Assembly: GCA_025655555.1 (NCBI GenBank)
Contig: JAHXIQ010000006.1
Location: forward strand, 62,001-126,000
Direction of reading: 5' to 3'
Source of the DNA: Candidatus Thiodiazotropha sp. (ex Myrtea sp. 'scaly one' KF741663)
GTDB taxonomy: Bacteria; Pseudomonadota; Gammaproteobacteria; Chromatiales; Chromatiaceae
Length of the DNA: 64,000 nt
In this document: positions 9,297 to 19,653 of the stretch, one piece after another
How the letters are laid out: every line of letters begins with the position of its first letter
Position numbering within the stretch: position 1 is the first letter of the stretch
Made by a program: the position numbers and the translations under genes
The notes under the pieces: generated by a model
Databases searched by the model: none
Told to the model about the DNA's origin: nothing
Seen by the model: only the letters and a program-made list of their open reading frames with translations

Positions 9297-10496
9297 ATGG
9301 ATAATCAGGCTGTGAAAAATACTAATATCGATACATACGCCGGTCGAGAGTTACTCGACCTACTCTATAAGAACGCACCCATCACCCTGTTCTCATCGAT
9401 GGCAGTGACCGTCCTCCTATTGAGTACGCTATACGGTTCCTACGAGGAGAATCAGATCATCCTTAGTTGGGCGGTAGCGCAGATAACAGTCAATCTTTTA
9501 CGCCTGATTCTACGCAGCGTTCGGGAAAGCACACTGATCCATGACCGCTACTCACAAGCGTGGCTGGTAATCTATACCGCTCTCACATTCAGTGCAGGCG
9601 TACTCTGGTCACTTCTGGTCGTGATCCTGCAAGAAAATTTTTCACTTTACGACCATATCATCATTCTTGTCACACTGATCGGGATACCTCTGGCAGCATT
9701 ACCAAACAATGCACTCAAGCTGCCTGTCTATTATGCTTTTACCTGTCCGATATTATTTTCACTTCAATATTGGTCCTACTTCATCAGCCAGGAATCCAAT
9801 CTTGAGTTCAGTATCCTAGCCCTGGCCTACAGCGCTATCGTGATGGTCACGGGCCATATCTATCACAACAGTTTTAAAAACGGGTTACGCGTTAAATACG
9901 AAAAGCATGACCTGGTCGATGAACTATCAAGCGCCAATCAGCGACTGGAGGAGTTTGCCTATATTGACCCTTTGACAGGCTTGACCAATCGCCGCTGGTT
10001 CAGTGAGCAGGCGGATCGAGCCCTTGAACGCTGTCTGCGTCGTAACAACCGTCTCGCTGTTCTGCTCATCGATTTGGATAATTTCAAGGAGATCAACGAC
10101 ACTTTGGGACATGCCATGGGTGACGAAATTCTGATCGTGATTGCCAAGCGACTGAAATCAGCTTTGCGTTTATCCGATACACTATCACTAACAAAAGGTG
10201 ATACTGCGAGATACGGTGGCGACGAGTTCATCGTACTGCTGGAGGACTTTGATGACATTACTGATGTTGAGAAAGTATCAGAGAGGATCCTGCAAGAGGT
10301 TAACGAAACAGTGGCTCTCAATAAACACAAGTTCAATCCCGGGTGCAGTATAGGCATCTCCATCTTTCCCGATGACGGAGAGTCTTTCTCCAACCTGATC
10401 AGACAAGCTGATATCGCACTTTACCAGGCCAAGCAATCAGGCAAAGGCTGTACACGTTTTTTTAATGCACGCTCGGTAGACTTACTCGAGCATTAG
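9297..10496 (+). CDS. Membrane GGDEF diguanylate cyclase
   Basis: About 399 residues. The N-terminal half has several hydrophobic helices, forming a membrane sensor domain of a type I cannot name. The C-terminal half is a GGDEF domain with DPLTGLTNRRWF, LLIDLDNFKEINDTLGH and the active-site RYGGDEF, followed by GCSIGISIFPDDG and a standard end. It should make cyclic di-GMP from GTP. The usual inhibitory RxxD motif five residues before GGDEF is absent. Compared with common members there is a short extra segment (about eight residues, LSLTKGDT) just before the active-site hairpin. I favour ATG 9297 with AGGGG upstream; ATG 9246 or TTG 9204 would extend it. It sits between icd and rluE, which are close neighbours in E. 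coli, so it is probably an insertion into that block. Confidence 0.9.
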   Translation: MDNQAVKNTNIDTYAGRELLDLLYKNAPITLFSSMAVTVLLLSTLYGSYEENQIILSWAVAQITVNLLRLILRSVRESTLIHDRYSQAWLVIYTALTFSAGVLWSLLVVILQENFSLYDHIIILVTLIGIPLAALPNNALKLPVYYAFTCPILFSLQYWSYFISQESNLEFSILALAYSAIVMVTGHIYHNSFKNGLRVKYEKHDLVDELSSANQRLEEFAYIDPLTGLTNRRWFSEQADRALERCLRRNNRLAVLLIDLDNFKEINDTLGHAMGDEILIVIAKRLKSALRLSDTLSLTKGDTARYGGDEFIVLLEDFDDITDVEKVSERILQEVNETVALNKHKFNPGCSIGISIFPDDGESFSNLIRQADIALYQAKQSGKGCTRFFNARSVDLLEH

Positions 10497-10740
10497 AATC
10501 TATTGGTCGGAAGATAACTGCTTTTACTGATCAAACAATCACTTTCCCCCCAATACGCACCTTTCCGACAATGGGCATCCCTTCCAAGCATTTTCCAGTT
10601 GGCTAACTTGAATTAACTATCCGATCGTATTCAAGCATAATAGGCAGATCTTCCAGAATCTCGAATTCATCAGGTACGAACCCGATGGACATTGCTTACT
10701 TGGGCCTGTTAACACTAAATCCAATATATCGCGTTAATCA

Positions 10741-11322
10741 ATGCTGGTTCTCTTCAACAAACCCTACGGTGTTCTTACCCAGTTTACGGATGGCGATGGC
10801 CGTGCAACACTGGCGGATTATATCCCGATGAAAGGTGTCTATCCTGCAGGCCGTCTCGACCGGGACAGTGAAGGGCTCCTGCTGCTGACCGATGATGGGA
10901 CGTTGCAACACAAACTCACCGACCCCAAACACAAGACCTGGAAAACCTATTGGGTGCAGGTCGATGGCATAGTGGAGAATGACGCATTGGCTCAACTGCG
11001 GGAAGGTCTTGAGCTTAAGGATGGGATGACTTATCCAGCCAAGGTCAAACGACTGACAGAACCCGATCTCTGGCCAAGGGATCCACCCGTTCGCTATCGC
11101 GCTGCAATACCCACCAGTTGGCTGGAACTCAAAATCCGCGAAGGTCGCAATCGACAGGTACGGCGCATGACTGCCGCCGTTGGTCACCCCACGCTACGAC
11201 TGATTCGAATGCAGGTCGGCGAGTGGGCGTTACGAGACCTCGAACCCGGTAGCTGGCGAAAAATCCAACACCCCAAGACACCTACAACGCCATCAGATCG
11301 AGGGCATCGGAATGCCCGCTAA
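10741..11322 (+). CDS. rluE: 23S rRNA pseudouridine synthase RluE
   Basis: A 193-residue RsuA/RluE-family pseudouridine synthase. The catalytic motif is clear: [15 protein letters not shown], with the aspartate in RLD as nucleophile. The N-terminal [11 protein letters not shown] and the C-terminal [11 protein letters not shown] are also typical. There is no S4 domain, consistent with the short RluE form that modifies U2457 of 23S rRNA in E. coli. It overlaps mnmA by 11 bases, and rluE-mnmA-hflD-purB is the order seen in E. coli with nudJ removed. Confidence 0.93.
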   Translation: MLVLFNKPYGVLTQFTDGDGRATLADYIPMKGVYPAGRLDRDSEGLLLLTDDGTLQHKLTDPKHKTWKTYWVQVDGIVENDALAQLREGLELKDGMTYPAKVKRLTEPDLWPRDPPVRYRAAIPTSWLELKIREGRNRQVRRMTAAVGHPTLRLIRMQVGEWALRDLEPGSWRKIQHPKTPTTPSDRGHRNAR

Positions 11323-12406
11323 AGTCATTGTAGGCCTGTCCGGCGGCGTCGACTCATCCGTCGCCGCCCTCCTGCTAAAACAGCAGGGCTATGACGTGGA
11401 AGGCCTCTTCATGAAAAACTGGGAGGAAGATGACACAGCGGAGTACTGCTCGGCCACTGAGGACCTCAACGATGCTCAGGCGGTTGCCGATCGGTTGGGG
11501 ATACCGCTACATACCGTCAACTTTTCCGCGGAGTATTGGGACCGGGTATTTGCCTATTTTCTTGAAGCGTATCGCGCGGGAAGAACCCCTAATCCCGATG
11601 TACTGTGTAACCGGGAGATCAAATTCAGAGCCTTTCTCGACTATGCGGTGGATCAACTCGGCGCCAGCCATATCGCCACAGGTCACTACGCATCGAAGAG
11701 CACCTCTGATGACATTTGCCAGCTGTTACGTGCAGAGGATGAGAACAAGGATCAAACCTACTTTCTCTACATGCTCAACCAGGCACAACTACGCAATGCC
11801 CTATTCCCCCTGGGCGGGCTTGAGAAAAACCAAGTCAGGGATATTGCAGCACAGGCCGGTTTTCCCAATCACAAGAAAAAGGACAGCACGGGTATCTGCT
11901 TCATTGGGGAGCGCAAGTTCCGTGACTTTCTCCAGCGCTATCTGCCTGCTCAACCAGGTGACATAGAAGATCCCGCGGGAGAGGTTATCGGCAAGCATCA
12001 AGGACTGATGTACTATACCCTTGGGCAACGTCAGGGCCTGGGTATCGGCGGTAGACAGGATGCAGATGAAACGCCCTGGTATGTGGTGGGAAAAGATCTA
12101 GAGAGGAACCGCCTGATTGCCGCACAGGGTCATAACCACCCCATGTTGATGCGCAATGCACTGGAAGCCAGTCAGCTTCACTGGGTTGCAGGTCAAGCCC
12201 CCGCTATGCCGCTGAGATGTTCAGCACGCATCCGTCATCGCCAGCCCTTGCAGGCCTGTGAAATAAGACAAGCATCGGACGATCAGCTTAAAGTCGTCTT
12301 CCAACAACCACAAAGAGCGGTCACACCCGGCCAGTCAATTGTCATTTACCAGAATCAGGAATGCCTCGGCGGCGGCATCATCGAGTCAGCTTACAACACA
12401 CCATGA
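11312..12406 (+). CDS. mnmA: tRNA-specific 2-thiouridylase MnmA
   Basis: A 364-residue enzyme that adds sulfur to the wobble uridine (s2U34) of Lys, Glu and Gln tRNAs, using the TusE sulfur relay. The PP-loop [15 protein letters not shown] is at the N-terminus. The catalytic pair is C99 (NPDVLCNRE) and C196 (STGICFIGE). The C-terminal beta-barrel section (about 285-360) is complete. It overlaps rluE at its start and hflD at its end (ATGA), so the three genes are coupled. Confidence 0.98.
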   Translation: MPAKVIVGLSGGVDSSVAALLLKQQGYDVEGLFMKNWEEDDTAEYCSATEDLNDAQAVADRLGIPLHTVNFSAEYWDRVFAYFLEAYRAGRTPNPDVLCNREIKFRAFLDYAVDQLGASHIATGHYASKSTSDDICQLLRAEDENKDQTYFLYMLNQAQLRNALFPLGGLEKNQVRDIAAQAGFPNHKKKDSTGICFIGERKFRDFLQRYLPAQPGDIEDPAGEVIGKHQGLMYYTLGQRQGLGIGGRQDADETPWYVVGKDLERNRLIAAQGHNHPMLMRNALEASQLHWVAGQAPAMPLRCSARIRHRQPLQACEIRQASDDQLKVVFQQPQRAVTPGQSIVIYQNQECLGGGIIESAYNTP

Positions 12407-13023
12407 AATACGATGATAACGACCGGGCCATTGCCCTGGCGGGACTCTTCCAAGCCTGCCATCTTGCGCAGCAAGTGGCACACAAAGGCATGGCCGATGC
12501 TCAAGCCCTGACGGGTAATATCCACAGCCTGTTTCAGGTGGATACAGCGCAGGTGCTTGACGTATTCGGTAGTCTGCAGAATCTTGCACCTGGCCTACGC
12601 TTGGCCCACCGACAACTCAGCGGCAGCGAGCCCCGCGACAATGAGCTGACACGATACCTGCTCAGTCTGGTGCAATTGGAACGCAAGCTTATCGGTGATG
12701 CCGAACGTCTGGAAAGCATCAGTGAAGGCATCAAGAGCACAGCTGCACGCTTGCCACACTTCCCCCAAACACATAGCAATATCCTCGCTTCTCTGGCAGA
12801 TATCTATGCAGGGAACATCAGCACGCTGCAGCCCCGTATCATGGTCAGTGGCGAGCCTGTCTATCTACAGAATCCCGATAACGTCAACCGAATTCGTGCC
12901 CTGCTGCTAGCGGGCATCAGAGCTGCCATGCTCTGGCGTCAGATGGGGGGGCGCCGGCGACAACTCCTTTTCAACCGAAAGCGCGTGGTTACTACCCTGC
13001 ACGGGCTCCTCGACAGTCTCTGA
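12403..13023 (+). CDS. hflD: HflD homolog
   Basis: A 206-residue mostly helical protein of the HflD (YcfC) family. In E. coli it is membrane-associated and affects lysogeny by phage lambda through CII; its housekeeping role is unclear. The start ATG overlaps the mnmA stop, which decides the start against an upstream ATG in frame that would lie inside mnmA. Family features seen are the N-terminal [19 protein letters not shown] and the C-terminal [19 protein letters not shown]. Confidence 0.95.
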   Translation: MKYDDNDRAIALAGLFQACHLAQQVAHKGMADAQALTGNIHSLFQVDTAQVLDVFGSLQNLAPGLRLAHRQLSGSEPRDNELTRYLLSLVQLERKLIGDAERLESISEGIKSTAARLPHFPQTHSNILASLADIYAGNISTLQPRIMVSGEPVYLQNPDNVNRIRALLLAGIRAAMLWRQMGGRRRQLLFNRKRVVTTLHGLLDSL

Positions 13024-13156
13024 CTCTCATTTGTGAACATTGGTCAAGATCAACGACCAATTCACAGCTTGATAGGAATAAAACGTAATATAACTATCAG
13101 CCACCAGCGGTACACGCTGAGCTCTCATAACTATTCAATAATTCGAGGATTCGAAA

Positions 13157-13579
13157 ATGAACAAAACTATCATTGCTATTGCACTGAGTAGCACGATCGC
13201 CCTGGCCGCCTGCGGAAAATCCGGTGACAGTGAAATGAGTGCCCCCGCCTCCAGCGCCGCTCCCGTAAGTGAGAAGAGCGCCACCGGCATCGTGGAAAAG
13301 ACTGCTGAGGTGAGCAAAGAGACCTGGGAAAAGACCAAAGATGCCACCAGTGATGCGGCGAACACAGTTGCCACAAAGAGTCAGGAAGTCTACGAAGACA
13401 CCAAGGAAGCGGTATCAGAAGCCGGAACTGTAGTAAAAGACAAAGCCGTAGAGATGGGAACTGCCATCAGTGACACAACCAGTGATGCATATAATTCAGC
13501 AAAAGAAACCACAGGAGAAGTAATCGATGCTACCAAGGAAAAAGGTGAAACAATGCTGAACAGCATGTCAAAAGAGTAA
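13157..13579 (+). CDS. Lipoprotein with LEA-like helical repeats
   Basis: A 140-residue predicted lipoprotein: signal peptide MNKTIIAIALSSTIALAAC with a lipobox (LAAC, Cys19), then a Ser/Ala-rich spacer and about 100 residues of charged amphipathic repeats. The repeats have spaced K-D/E-A/T units (SKETWEKTKDATSD, SQEVYEDTKEAVSEAG, VKDKAVEMGTAISD, SAKETTGEVIDATKEKG) that resemble 11-residue LEA group 3/4 repeats. Such proteins are linked to desiccation, osmotic or membrane stress. Ala, Thr, Lys and Glu dominate and there are no aromatic residues after the signal except single Trp and Tyr. A GAGG ribosome-binding site precedes the start. The gene is single, between hflD and an unknown gene, interrupting the usual hflD-purB order. 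Exact function unknown. Confidence 0.85.
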   Translation: MNKTIIAIALSSTIALAACGKSGDSEMSAPASSAAPVSEKSATGIVEKTAEVSKETWEKTKDATSDAANTVATKSQEVYEDTKEAVSEAGTVVKDKAVEMGTAISDTTSDAYNSAKETTGEVIDATKEKGETMLNSMSKE

Positions 13580-13767
13580 CTGAGATAAGCGGGTCCTCGA
13601 ACACGTGCTATCCAGCTCTCTTACAGGAAGCTAGACATAGATAAAGTGCGTGTCGAGGATCAGCAAAATATCTATCAAACAGCTCTTATGTGGCTCTTGG
13701 TCGATCCCTTTTAGATCCATTCGAGTGCTGATGTGATGCGTGATATTACCTTGAAAAATTGACAGCT

Positions 13768-14091
13768 TCAGTCGCGTCCAACATCTAGATATCCCCTTTC
13801 AATCGCCGTGTTCAATGCCTGAGCACCATCTACCAATTCATCGTAGGCCAGCCTTAGATTGCGCAAATGCCGTATCTGGTCAGGGGATGGGAAGCCATCT
13901 CCGCAGACACTGGCAAGATCAAAAAGCTCCTGCAGATAATCTGCTCTCGATCTCGCTACCATAGACATCACAGGCTTCAAATCTTTGATGTTAAGGTTGG
14001 GTATGCGAGGGTTGATGGTCTCCCTGTTTAGCTCCCTAATCTCCTTATCGATCTCAAGAAGCAATCTGTTGTTATCGGTATCATAAGGCAT
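13768..14091 (-). CDS. Conserved-looking hypothetical protein, 107 aa
   Basis: I do not recognise the family. From ATG 14091 it encodes about 107 residues, beginning MPYDTDNNRLLLEID. It is hydrophilic, helical and mixed in charge, without signal peptide, membrane helix or metal motif. The N-terminal part has IDKEIRELNRETINPRIPNL, then a helical section with MVARSRADYLQELFDLA and HLRNLRLAYDELVDGAQALNTAIERG. A longer start at 14148 is possible, but the extra 19 residues (rich in Pro, Ser and Lys) do not look like the rest. The gene is on the strand opposite to purB and probably monocistronic. Confidence 0.6.
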   Translation of the reverse strand: MPYDTDNNRLLLEIDKEIRELNRETINPRIPNLNIKDLKPVMSMVARSRADYLQELFDLASVCGDGFPSPDQIRHLRNLRLAYDELVDGAQALNTAIERGYLDVGRD

Positions 14092-14259
14092 AACGATCTT
14101 TTCCTTTGTCTTGATAGACGGTCCTGGGCTAAAACATTGTGGTGCCACTTGATGGTTTTCATCCTGTATAAATACTGGATCATCACCATCAGAGATCGCT
14201 TATCTATCGGCAGAAGAGAAAAAAGCTGGAGCCGCTACACCCGGATACCCCTTAGCAGG

Positions 14260-15670
<1,411 letters not shown>

Positions 15671-15671
<1 letters not shown>

Positions 15672-15710
15672 CAGGCGTCAAAACAACACAGAATTATCTG
15701 TGTCGCCTGT
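15671..15710 (+). terminator. Inverted repeat after purB
   Basis: Two nested arms pair: ACAGGCG (15671-15677) with CGCCTGT (15704-15710), and ACACAGA (15686-15692) with TCTGTGT (15697-15703). The stem has an asymmetric bulge and no clean T-run follows, so it is a weak terminator candidate or a transcript-stabilising hairpin. Confidence 0.4.
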
Positions 15711-15894
15711 TGTATTCCCGATATACACTGCATACATGGCACTATCGTGGGTGGTACGGCAGAGCCGCACCCTGCAGCTTATTCACCAGTAGGTTGTGGC
15801 TTGCATCACCATTCCAGTCATATCACCACTAGTGGGCCATGCGGTAGGCAAACGTTAGACCGGGCCACCTGTAATCTATGCTCACAGGAATACT

Positions 15895-17067
15895 ATGCAT
15901 AAGCTGCAATTCCCACACGGGATAACCGAGGAAAAATTCCTCTCCCGCTACTGGCAACACAAGCCCCTGCTTTTCAAACAGGCCCTACCCGATTTTCATT
16001 GTGGCCTGCAACCAGACGAGTTGGCCGGCATGGCCTGCGAAGCCGGTATCGAATCACGCATGGTGTTGGAAAAGCATGGCGCAACCCCCTGGGAGGCCCG
16101 CTTCGGCCCCTTTGACGATGAGACCTTCAGTAGTTTGCCCGAGAGCCACTGGACCCTGCTGGTACAGGACGTAGACAAACATCTGCCAGAAGTAGCCGGC
16201 CTGCTGGAGTACTTCCGCTTCATCCCCGACTGGCGGTTGGACGACGTGATGGTGAGCTACGCCGCTGATCAGGGCTCGGTAGGACCCCATATCGATGACT
16301 ATGATGTCTTCCTCTATCAGGCAAAAGGTCGGCGGCGCTGGAAAATCCACTACCAGACAGTCTCCGAAGAGGATTTCATCCCCGGTCTCGATCTGCGCAT
16401 CCTGCCCGACTTTGAAACCGAGGAAGAGTGGCTGCTGGAACCCGGTGACATGCTCTATCTGCCCCCCAATGTCGCCCACTGGGGGATTGCCGAAGGGGAG
16501 TGCATGACCTGCTCTGTGGGGTTTCGCGCCCCTACCCTGCGCGAAATGGCAGCGGCCTGGTTCGAGAGCACCGTCGAACGTCATCTGCCACCCCAACGCT
16601 ACCGAGACCCGGCGCTCAAGCCTCAGGCATCACCTGGTGAAATCCAACCGGCTGCTTTGGCGGCATTCAAAGCGAAACTTACGGATTGTCTGAAAAACTT
16701 AAAGCAAGATAATCGCTGGTTTGGCCGTTTCATTACAGAACCCAAAGAACATCTGCATGTTGAGCCTCGTGAACAACCTTTAGGGGAAGAAGATTTTCTT
16801 AACCGCTTCCGGCAGGCAGCAGTCATACATCGTCATGGCTATACCCGTCTGGCCTTCAGCCGCAATGATGGCGATGGGCATGACAGCCTCTATGCCAATG
16901 GCCAGCACTATGCTCTACCTAGCGAGTCAGGGGATTTCCTACCGGTGGTCACCCGCTACCGGGAGCTTCACTTCGGCTATCTGCAGGAGTGGCTGACACA
17001 GCCGGTCTACCTCTCCCTGCTTTGCCAGCTATACAACGACGGTCATCTTGAGTTCGGTAATGACTAG
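15895..17067 (+). CDS. roxA: Ribosomal protein L16 arginine hydroxylase (RoxA/YcfD)
   Basis: A 390-residue JmjC-type 2-oxoglutarate/Fe(II) oxygenase of the YcfD family, which hydroxylates an arginine of ribosomal protein L16 in E. coli. The metal ligands are visible as H132-x-D134 (VGPHIDDYDVF) and H195 (NVAHWGIAE). N-terminal WQHKPLLFKQALP matches the family opening, and the C-terminal winged-helix part follows. E. coli has ycfD downstream of purB-phoPQ, so the position is conserved with phoPQ missing. The stop lies inside the start of the next gene (8-base overlap). Confidence 0.95.
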   Translation: MHKLQFPHGITEEKFLSRYWQHKPLLFKQALPDFHCGLQPDELAGMACEAGIESRMVLEKHGATPWEARFGPFDDETFSSLPESHWTLLVQDVDKHLPEVAGLLEYFRFIPDWRLDDVMVSYAADQGSVGPHIDDYDVFLYQAKGRRRWKIHYQTVSEEDFIPGLDLRILPDFETEEEWLLEPGDMLYLPPNVAHWGIAEGECMTCSVGFRAPTLREMAAAWFESTVERHLPPQRYRDPALKPQASPGEIQPAALAAFKAKLTDCLKNLKQDNRWFGRFITEPKEHLHVEPREQPLGEEDFLNRFRQAAVIHRHGYTRLAFSRNDGDGHDSLYANGQHYALPSESGDFLPVVTRYRELHFGYLQEWLTQPVYLSLLCQLYNDGHLEFGND

Positions 17068-17506
17068 TGCTGAATACACCATTCGTGAGGCCATTTGGCC
17101 AGAGGATCGCCAATACCTGAGACAGGTCCGTGAATCGGTGTTTGTCGAAGAACAAGGCGTTCCATTGGAGATGGAGTGGGACGATGATGACCTCACGGCT
17201 TACCACCTGCTCGCACTCGACGGAGAACAGCGACCTATAGGCACCGCCCGATTACTCGGCAGCGGTCAGATCGGTCGCATGGCGGTACTGCCAGAGTGGC
17301 GAGGCCGAGGCATAGGGCGGGCCCTGCTCGACCGGATATTGGTGCAGGCCGAGACAAACGGCATCACAAAGCTTTTTCTGCATGCGCAAACCGACGCAGA
17401 GGGTTTTTATGCCAAGGCGGGTTTCACCGCTGTCGGTAAGATCTTCTACGAAGCCGACATTCCTCATCGCAAGATGGTGCTTCATCCCTCAGCATTTGAT
17501 TCATAG
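17060..17506 (+). CDS. GNAT family N-acetyltransferase (ElaA/YjcF-like)
   Basis: A 148-residue GNAT protein. The N-terminal segment QVRESVFVEEQGVPLEMEWD is typical of the YjcF/ElaA group, and the acetyl-CoA-binding motif A is clear in IGRMAVLPEWRGRGIGRALL (about residue 75-95). The C-terminal part HAQTDAEGFYAKAGFTAVGK is standard. I chose ATG 17060, overlapping the roxA stop; a TTG at 17048 is an alternative. The substrate is unknown. Overlap with roxA and adjacency to the next gene suggest a three-gene operon. Confidence 0.88.
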   Translation: MTSAEYTIREAIWPEDRQYLRQVRESVFVEEQGVPLEMEWDDDDLTAYHLLALDGEQRPIGTARLLGSGQIGRMAVLPEWRGRGIGRALLDRILVQAETNGITKLFLHAQTDAEGFYAKAGFTAVGKIFYEADIPHRKMVLHPSAFDS

Positions 17507-18016
17507 GTGGATCTGACACTGCCTGTCCTGGGAGAGACAAGTGACCTCTTTCATCTACATAATGAGGAAGAGAATCTGGTGCACGCCACCTCTCTGCTGC
17601 GACAAGCAAAGCGTGAACTGGCAATTATGACCCATGATCTTGACCCCAAGATCTTCGATCAACCCGCCTTTCTGGAGGCATTCAAGGCCCTGGCGCTGAG
17701 ATCCCGCTTTACTCGTATCCAAATCATCCTGCAGGACAACACCCTGGTCCTACAGCAGGGCCATCGCCTGGTCGAACTGGCCCAGCGTCTGCCCTCGGTC
17801 ATCGAGATCCGCAAACCCAGCCAAGACTTTATCGATACACCGGAGACTTTCCTGCTGGTGGATGATTGCGGCTATCTGCATCGTAAAGCTGCCGAGAGTT
17901 ACCGCGGTATTGCCTGTTATCACAACCGCCACCGGGTGAATCGGCTGTTGGCCCTATTTAGTGATGCCTGGGAGACCGGTACGCCTGACCGGGAATTGGC
18001 CAGACTGCATCTGTAA
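17507..18016 (+). CDS. PLD-like/DUF7931-type protein
   Basis: A 169-residue soluble protein starting with GTG directly after the GNAT stop. It reads like half of a phospholipase D fold: LLRQAKRELAIMTHDLDPKIFD, then RIQIILQDNTLVLQQGHRLVELAQRLPSVIEIRKP, and a final LVDDCGYLHRKAAESYRG. In true PLD enzymes an HxK motif gives catalysis; here HRK at about residue 125 lacks the full HxKx4D pattern, so catalytic activity is doubtful. Family assignment is from memory of similar proteins next to roxA-like genes and is moderate. It may act on RNA or be a regulatory partner of the GNAT protein (speculative). Confidence 0.65.
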   Translation: MDLTLPVLGETSDLFHLHNEEENLVHATSLLRQAKRELAIMTHDLDPKIFDQPAFLEAFKALALRSRFTRIQIILQDNTLVLQQGHRLVELAQRLPSVIEIRKPSQDFIDTPETFLLVDDCGYLHRKAAESYRGIACYHNRHRVNRLLALFSDAWETGTPDRELARLHL

Positions 18017-18025
18017 TCGGTACGA

Positions 18026-18631
18026 TTAGCCAGGCATCTGCCAACGCGCCTTCAAGTCCTTCCGATTCAACGCCAACCACTGTAAGGCAATGGTGATACT
18101 CGTAGAATTGGCGCGCCCGTTGTAGAGTTCACCGATCGCCTCATCCGCATCCATCACCACGACACGAATATCCTCTCCCTCATGATCCAGACCATGCACC
18201 CCGGCAGCCTGGGAGGCATCGACTTCACCACAGAACAGTGCGATGCGATCCACTGAGATACCCGGACTGACAACGAACTCACAGATAGCCTCGATACGCC
18301 CGACCGGGCAATTGGCCTCCTCCACCGCCTCCCGCCGGGCCACGGATTCATCGCTTTCATCTTCCGGTACGAAGCCACCGACGATCTCCAGCATCCAGGG
18401 CACTGTCTCCTGCCCAACGGCACCGATACGAAACTGCTCCACTAACACGACTTGGTCGAGTTTGGGATCATAGAGCAGGATAGAGGCAGCCCTCAGGCCT
18501 TCCAGCCGCTCACGAATGAGTTCCTCACTCTCACCACCCATGAACAGCTCATGTCGCAGGCGGTATCGATTGACCTTGAGAAAGCCTCGATAGACTGCAT
18601 CTTCCTGCAGGATCTCATATCGGTATTTCAT
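18026..18631 (-). CDS. nudF: ADP-ribose pyrophosphatase (NudF-like Nudix hydrolase)
   Basis: A 201-residue Nudix hydrolase of the NudF/YjhB-type ADP-ribose pyrophosphatase group, splitting ADP-ribose into AMP and ribose-5-phosphate. The Nudix box runs from G86 to about residue 108 with E92 and R100-E101-x2-E104-E105, which gives the metal-binding glutamates. The usual glycine near the end of the box is replaced (EEANC). N-terminal LRHELFMGGESEELIRE is typical of NudF. ATG 18631 has the ribosome-binding site AAGGGG 6 bases upstream; an earlier in-frame ATG (18724) is less convincing. It converges on the PLD-like gene with 9 bases between stops. Confidence 0.88.
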   Translation of the reverse strand: MKYRYEILQEDAVYRGFLKVNRYRLRHELFMGGESEELIRERLEGLRAASILLYDPKLDQVVLVEQFRIGAVGQETVPWMLEIVGGFVPEDESDESVARREAVEEANCPVGRIEAICEFVVSPGISVDRIALFCGEVDASQAAGVHGLDHEGEDIRVVVMDADEAIGELYNGRANSTSITIALQWLALNRKDLKARWQMPG

Positions 18632-18815
18632 AGCGCCCCTTTTCTTTGTATTGTCATGAACATGATAAACCGAATAAAAGCCTCCTGTTAACGGCGCCTG
18701 TGCAAGCCGTTCAATACAATACAATCCAAGCCGTGTCGGTTGTGAACAATTATTTGTCGGATAAGCTCACTGAGACAGATTGTGTATTTCCACGGCTAAT
18801 CCCTGGTATCAATCT

Positions 18816-19520
18816 ATGTCAATCTCACAATTGAGAAAAAACCTGAGAGAACTCGCTGACCCCGCCATTGCGCATCATTCGCAAAGGTTCTTTAAAACCG
18901 GTCCGGGAGAGTATGGTGAAGGAGATAAATTTCTCGGCATTCGAGTCCCCATACTCCGAGAGCAGGCCAGGAAATTCAAACAGATATCTCTGCAAGAGAC
19001 CCGGCAACTGCTGAAATCCACCTACCATGAGGAGCGGCTGTGCGCCCTATTTCTCCTAGTTGAAAAATATTCTCGTGGCAGCACCACTGAGAGAGAAAAT
19101 ATTTACCGCCTGTATCTGGCTCATACTCGATACATCAATAACTGGGACTTGGTTGACAGTTCTGCACCGAAGATCATCGGTGCACACCTGGAAGACAAGG
19201 ACAGACAACCACTCTATCAACTAGCTACATCATCGAATCTATGGGAGAGGCGCATCGCTATCATGTCGACACTCCATTTCATCCGGCAGCGACAGTTCGA
19301 CGAGACCTTGGCGATCTCGCAACTACTGATCAACGATGAGGAGGATCTGATACACAAAGCAGTCGGATGGATGCTGAGAGAAGTAGGCAATCGAGATGGA
19401 AAAGTGGAGAGAGTTTTTCTGAAAGCACACTACCTGACCATGCCCCGCACTATGCTTCGTTATGCCATTGAGAAGTTTCCGCAGGTGGAGAGAAAAAAAT
19501 ACCTCAAGTCAGAAATCTGA
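18816..19520 (+). CDS. AlkD-like DNA alkylation repair HEAT-repeat protein
   Basis: A 234-residue all-helical protein of the AlkD/AlkC family of DNA glycosylases that remove bulky alkylated bases without base flipping. Typical segments are FFKTGPGEYGEGDKFLGIRVP, the helix YHEERLCALFLLVEKY, NNWDLVDSSAPKIIG with the conserved WD, and LWERRIAIMST. In this region family members place catalytic Trp and Asp residues. I chose ATG 18816 (MSISQLRK) because the upstream 12 residues do not match the family. It stands alone and is divergent from nudF. Confidence 0.87.
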   Translation: MSISQLRKNLRELADPAIAHHSQRFFKTGPGEYGEGDKFLGIRVPILREQARKFKQISLQETRQLLKSTYHEERLCALFLLVEKYSRGSTTERENIYRLYLAHTRYINNWDLVDSSAPKIIGAHLEDKDRQPLYQLATSSNLWERRIAIMSTLHFIRQRQFDETLAISQLLINDEEDLIHKAVGWMLREVGNRDGKVERVFLKAHYLTMPRTMLRYAIEKFPQVERKKYLKSEI

Positions 19521-19653
19521 ATATCCCGTGGTGTCGGGAAGACATTCGGTATCCATTGAGTTTTGTCTATGCTTTCTGCACATTCCTATTGATTTTTTGC
19601 CATAATGAGCGGCATTCGATTACCAACTCCTAAATACCCAGGGAATGATTCAA

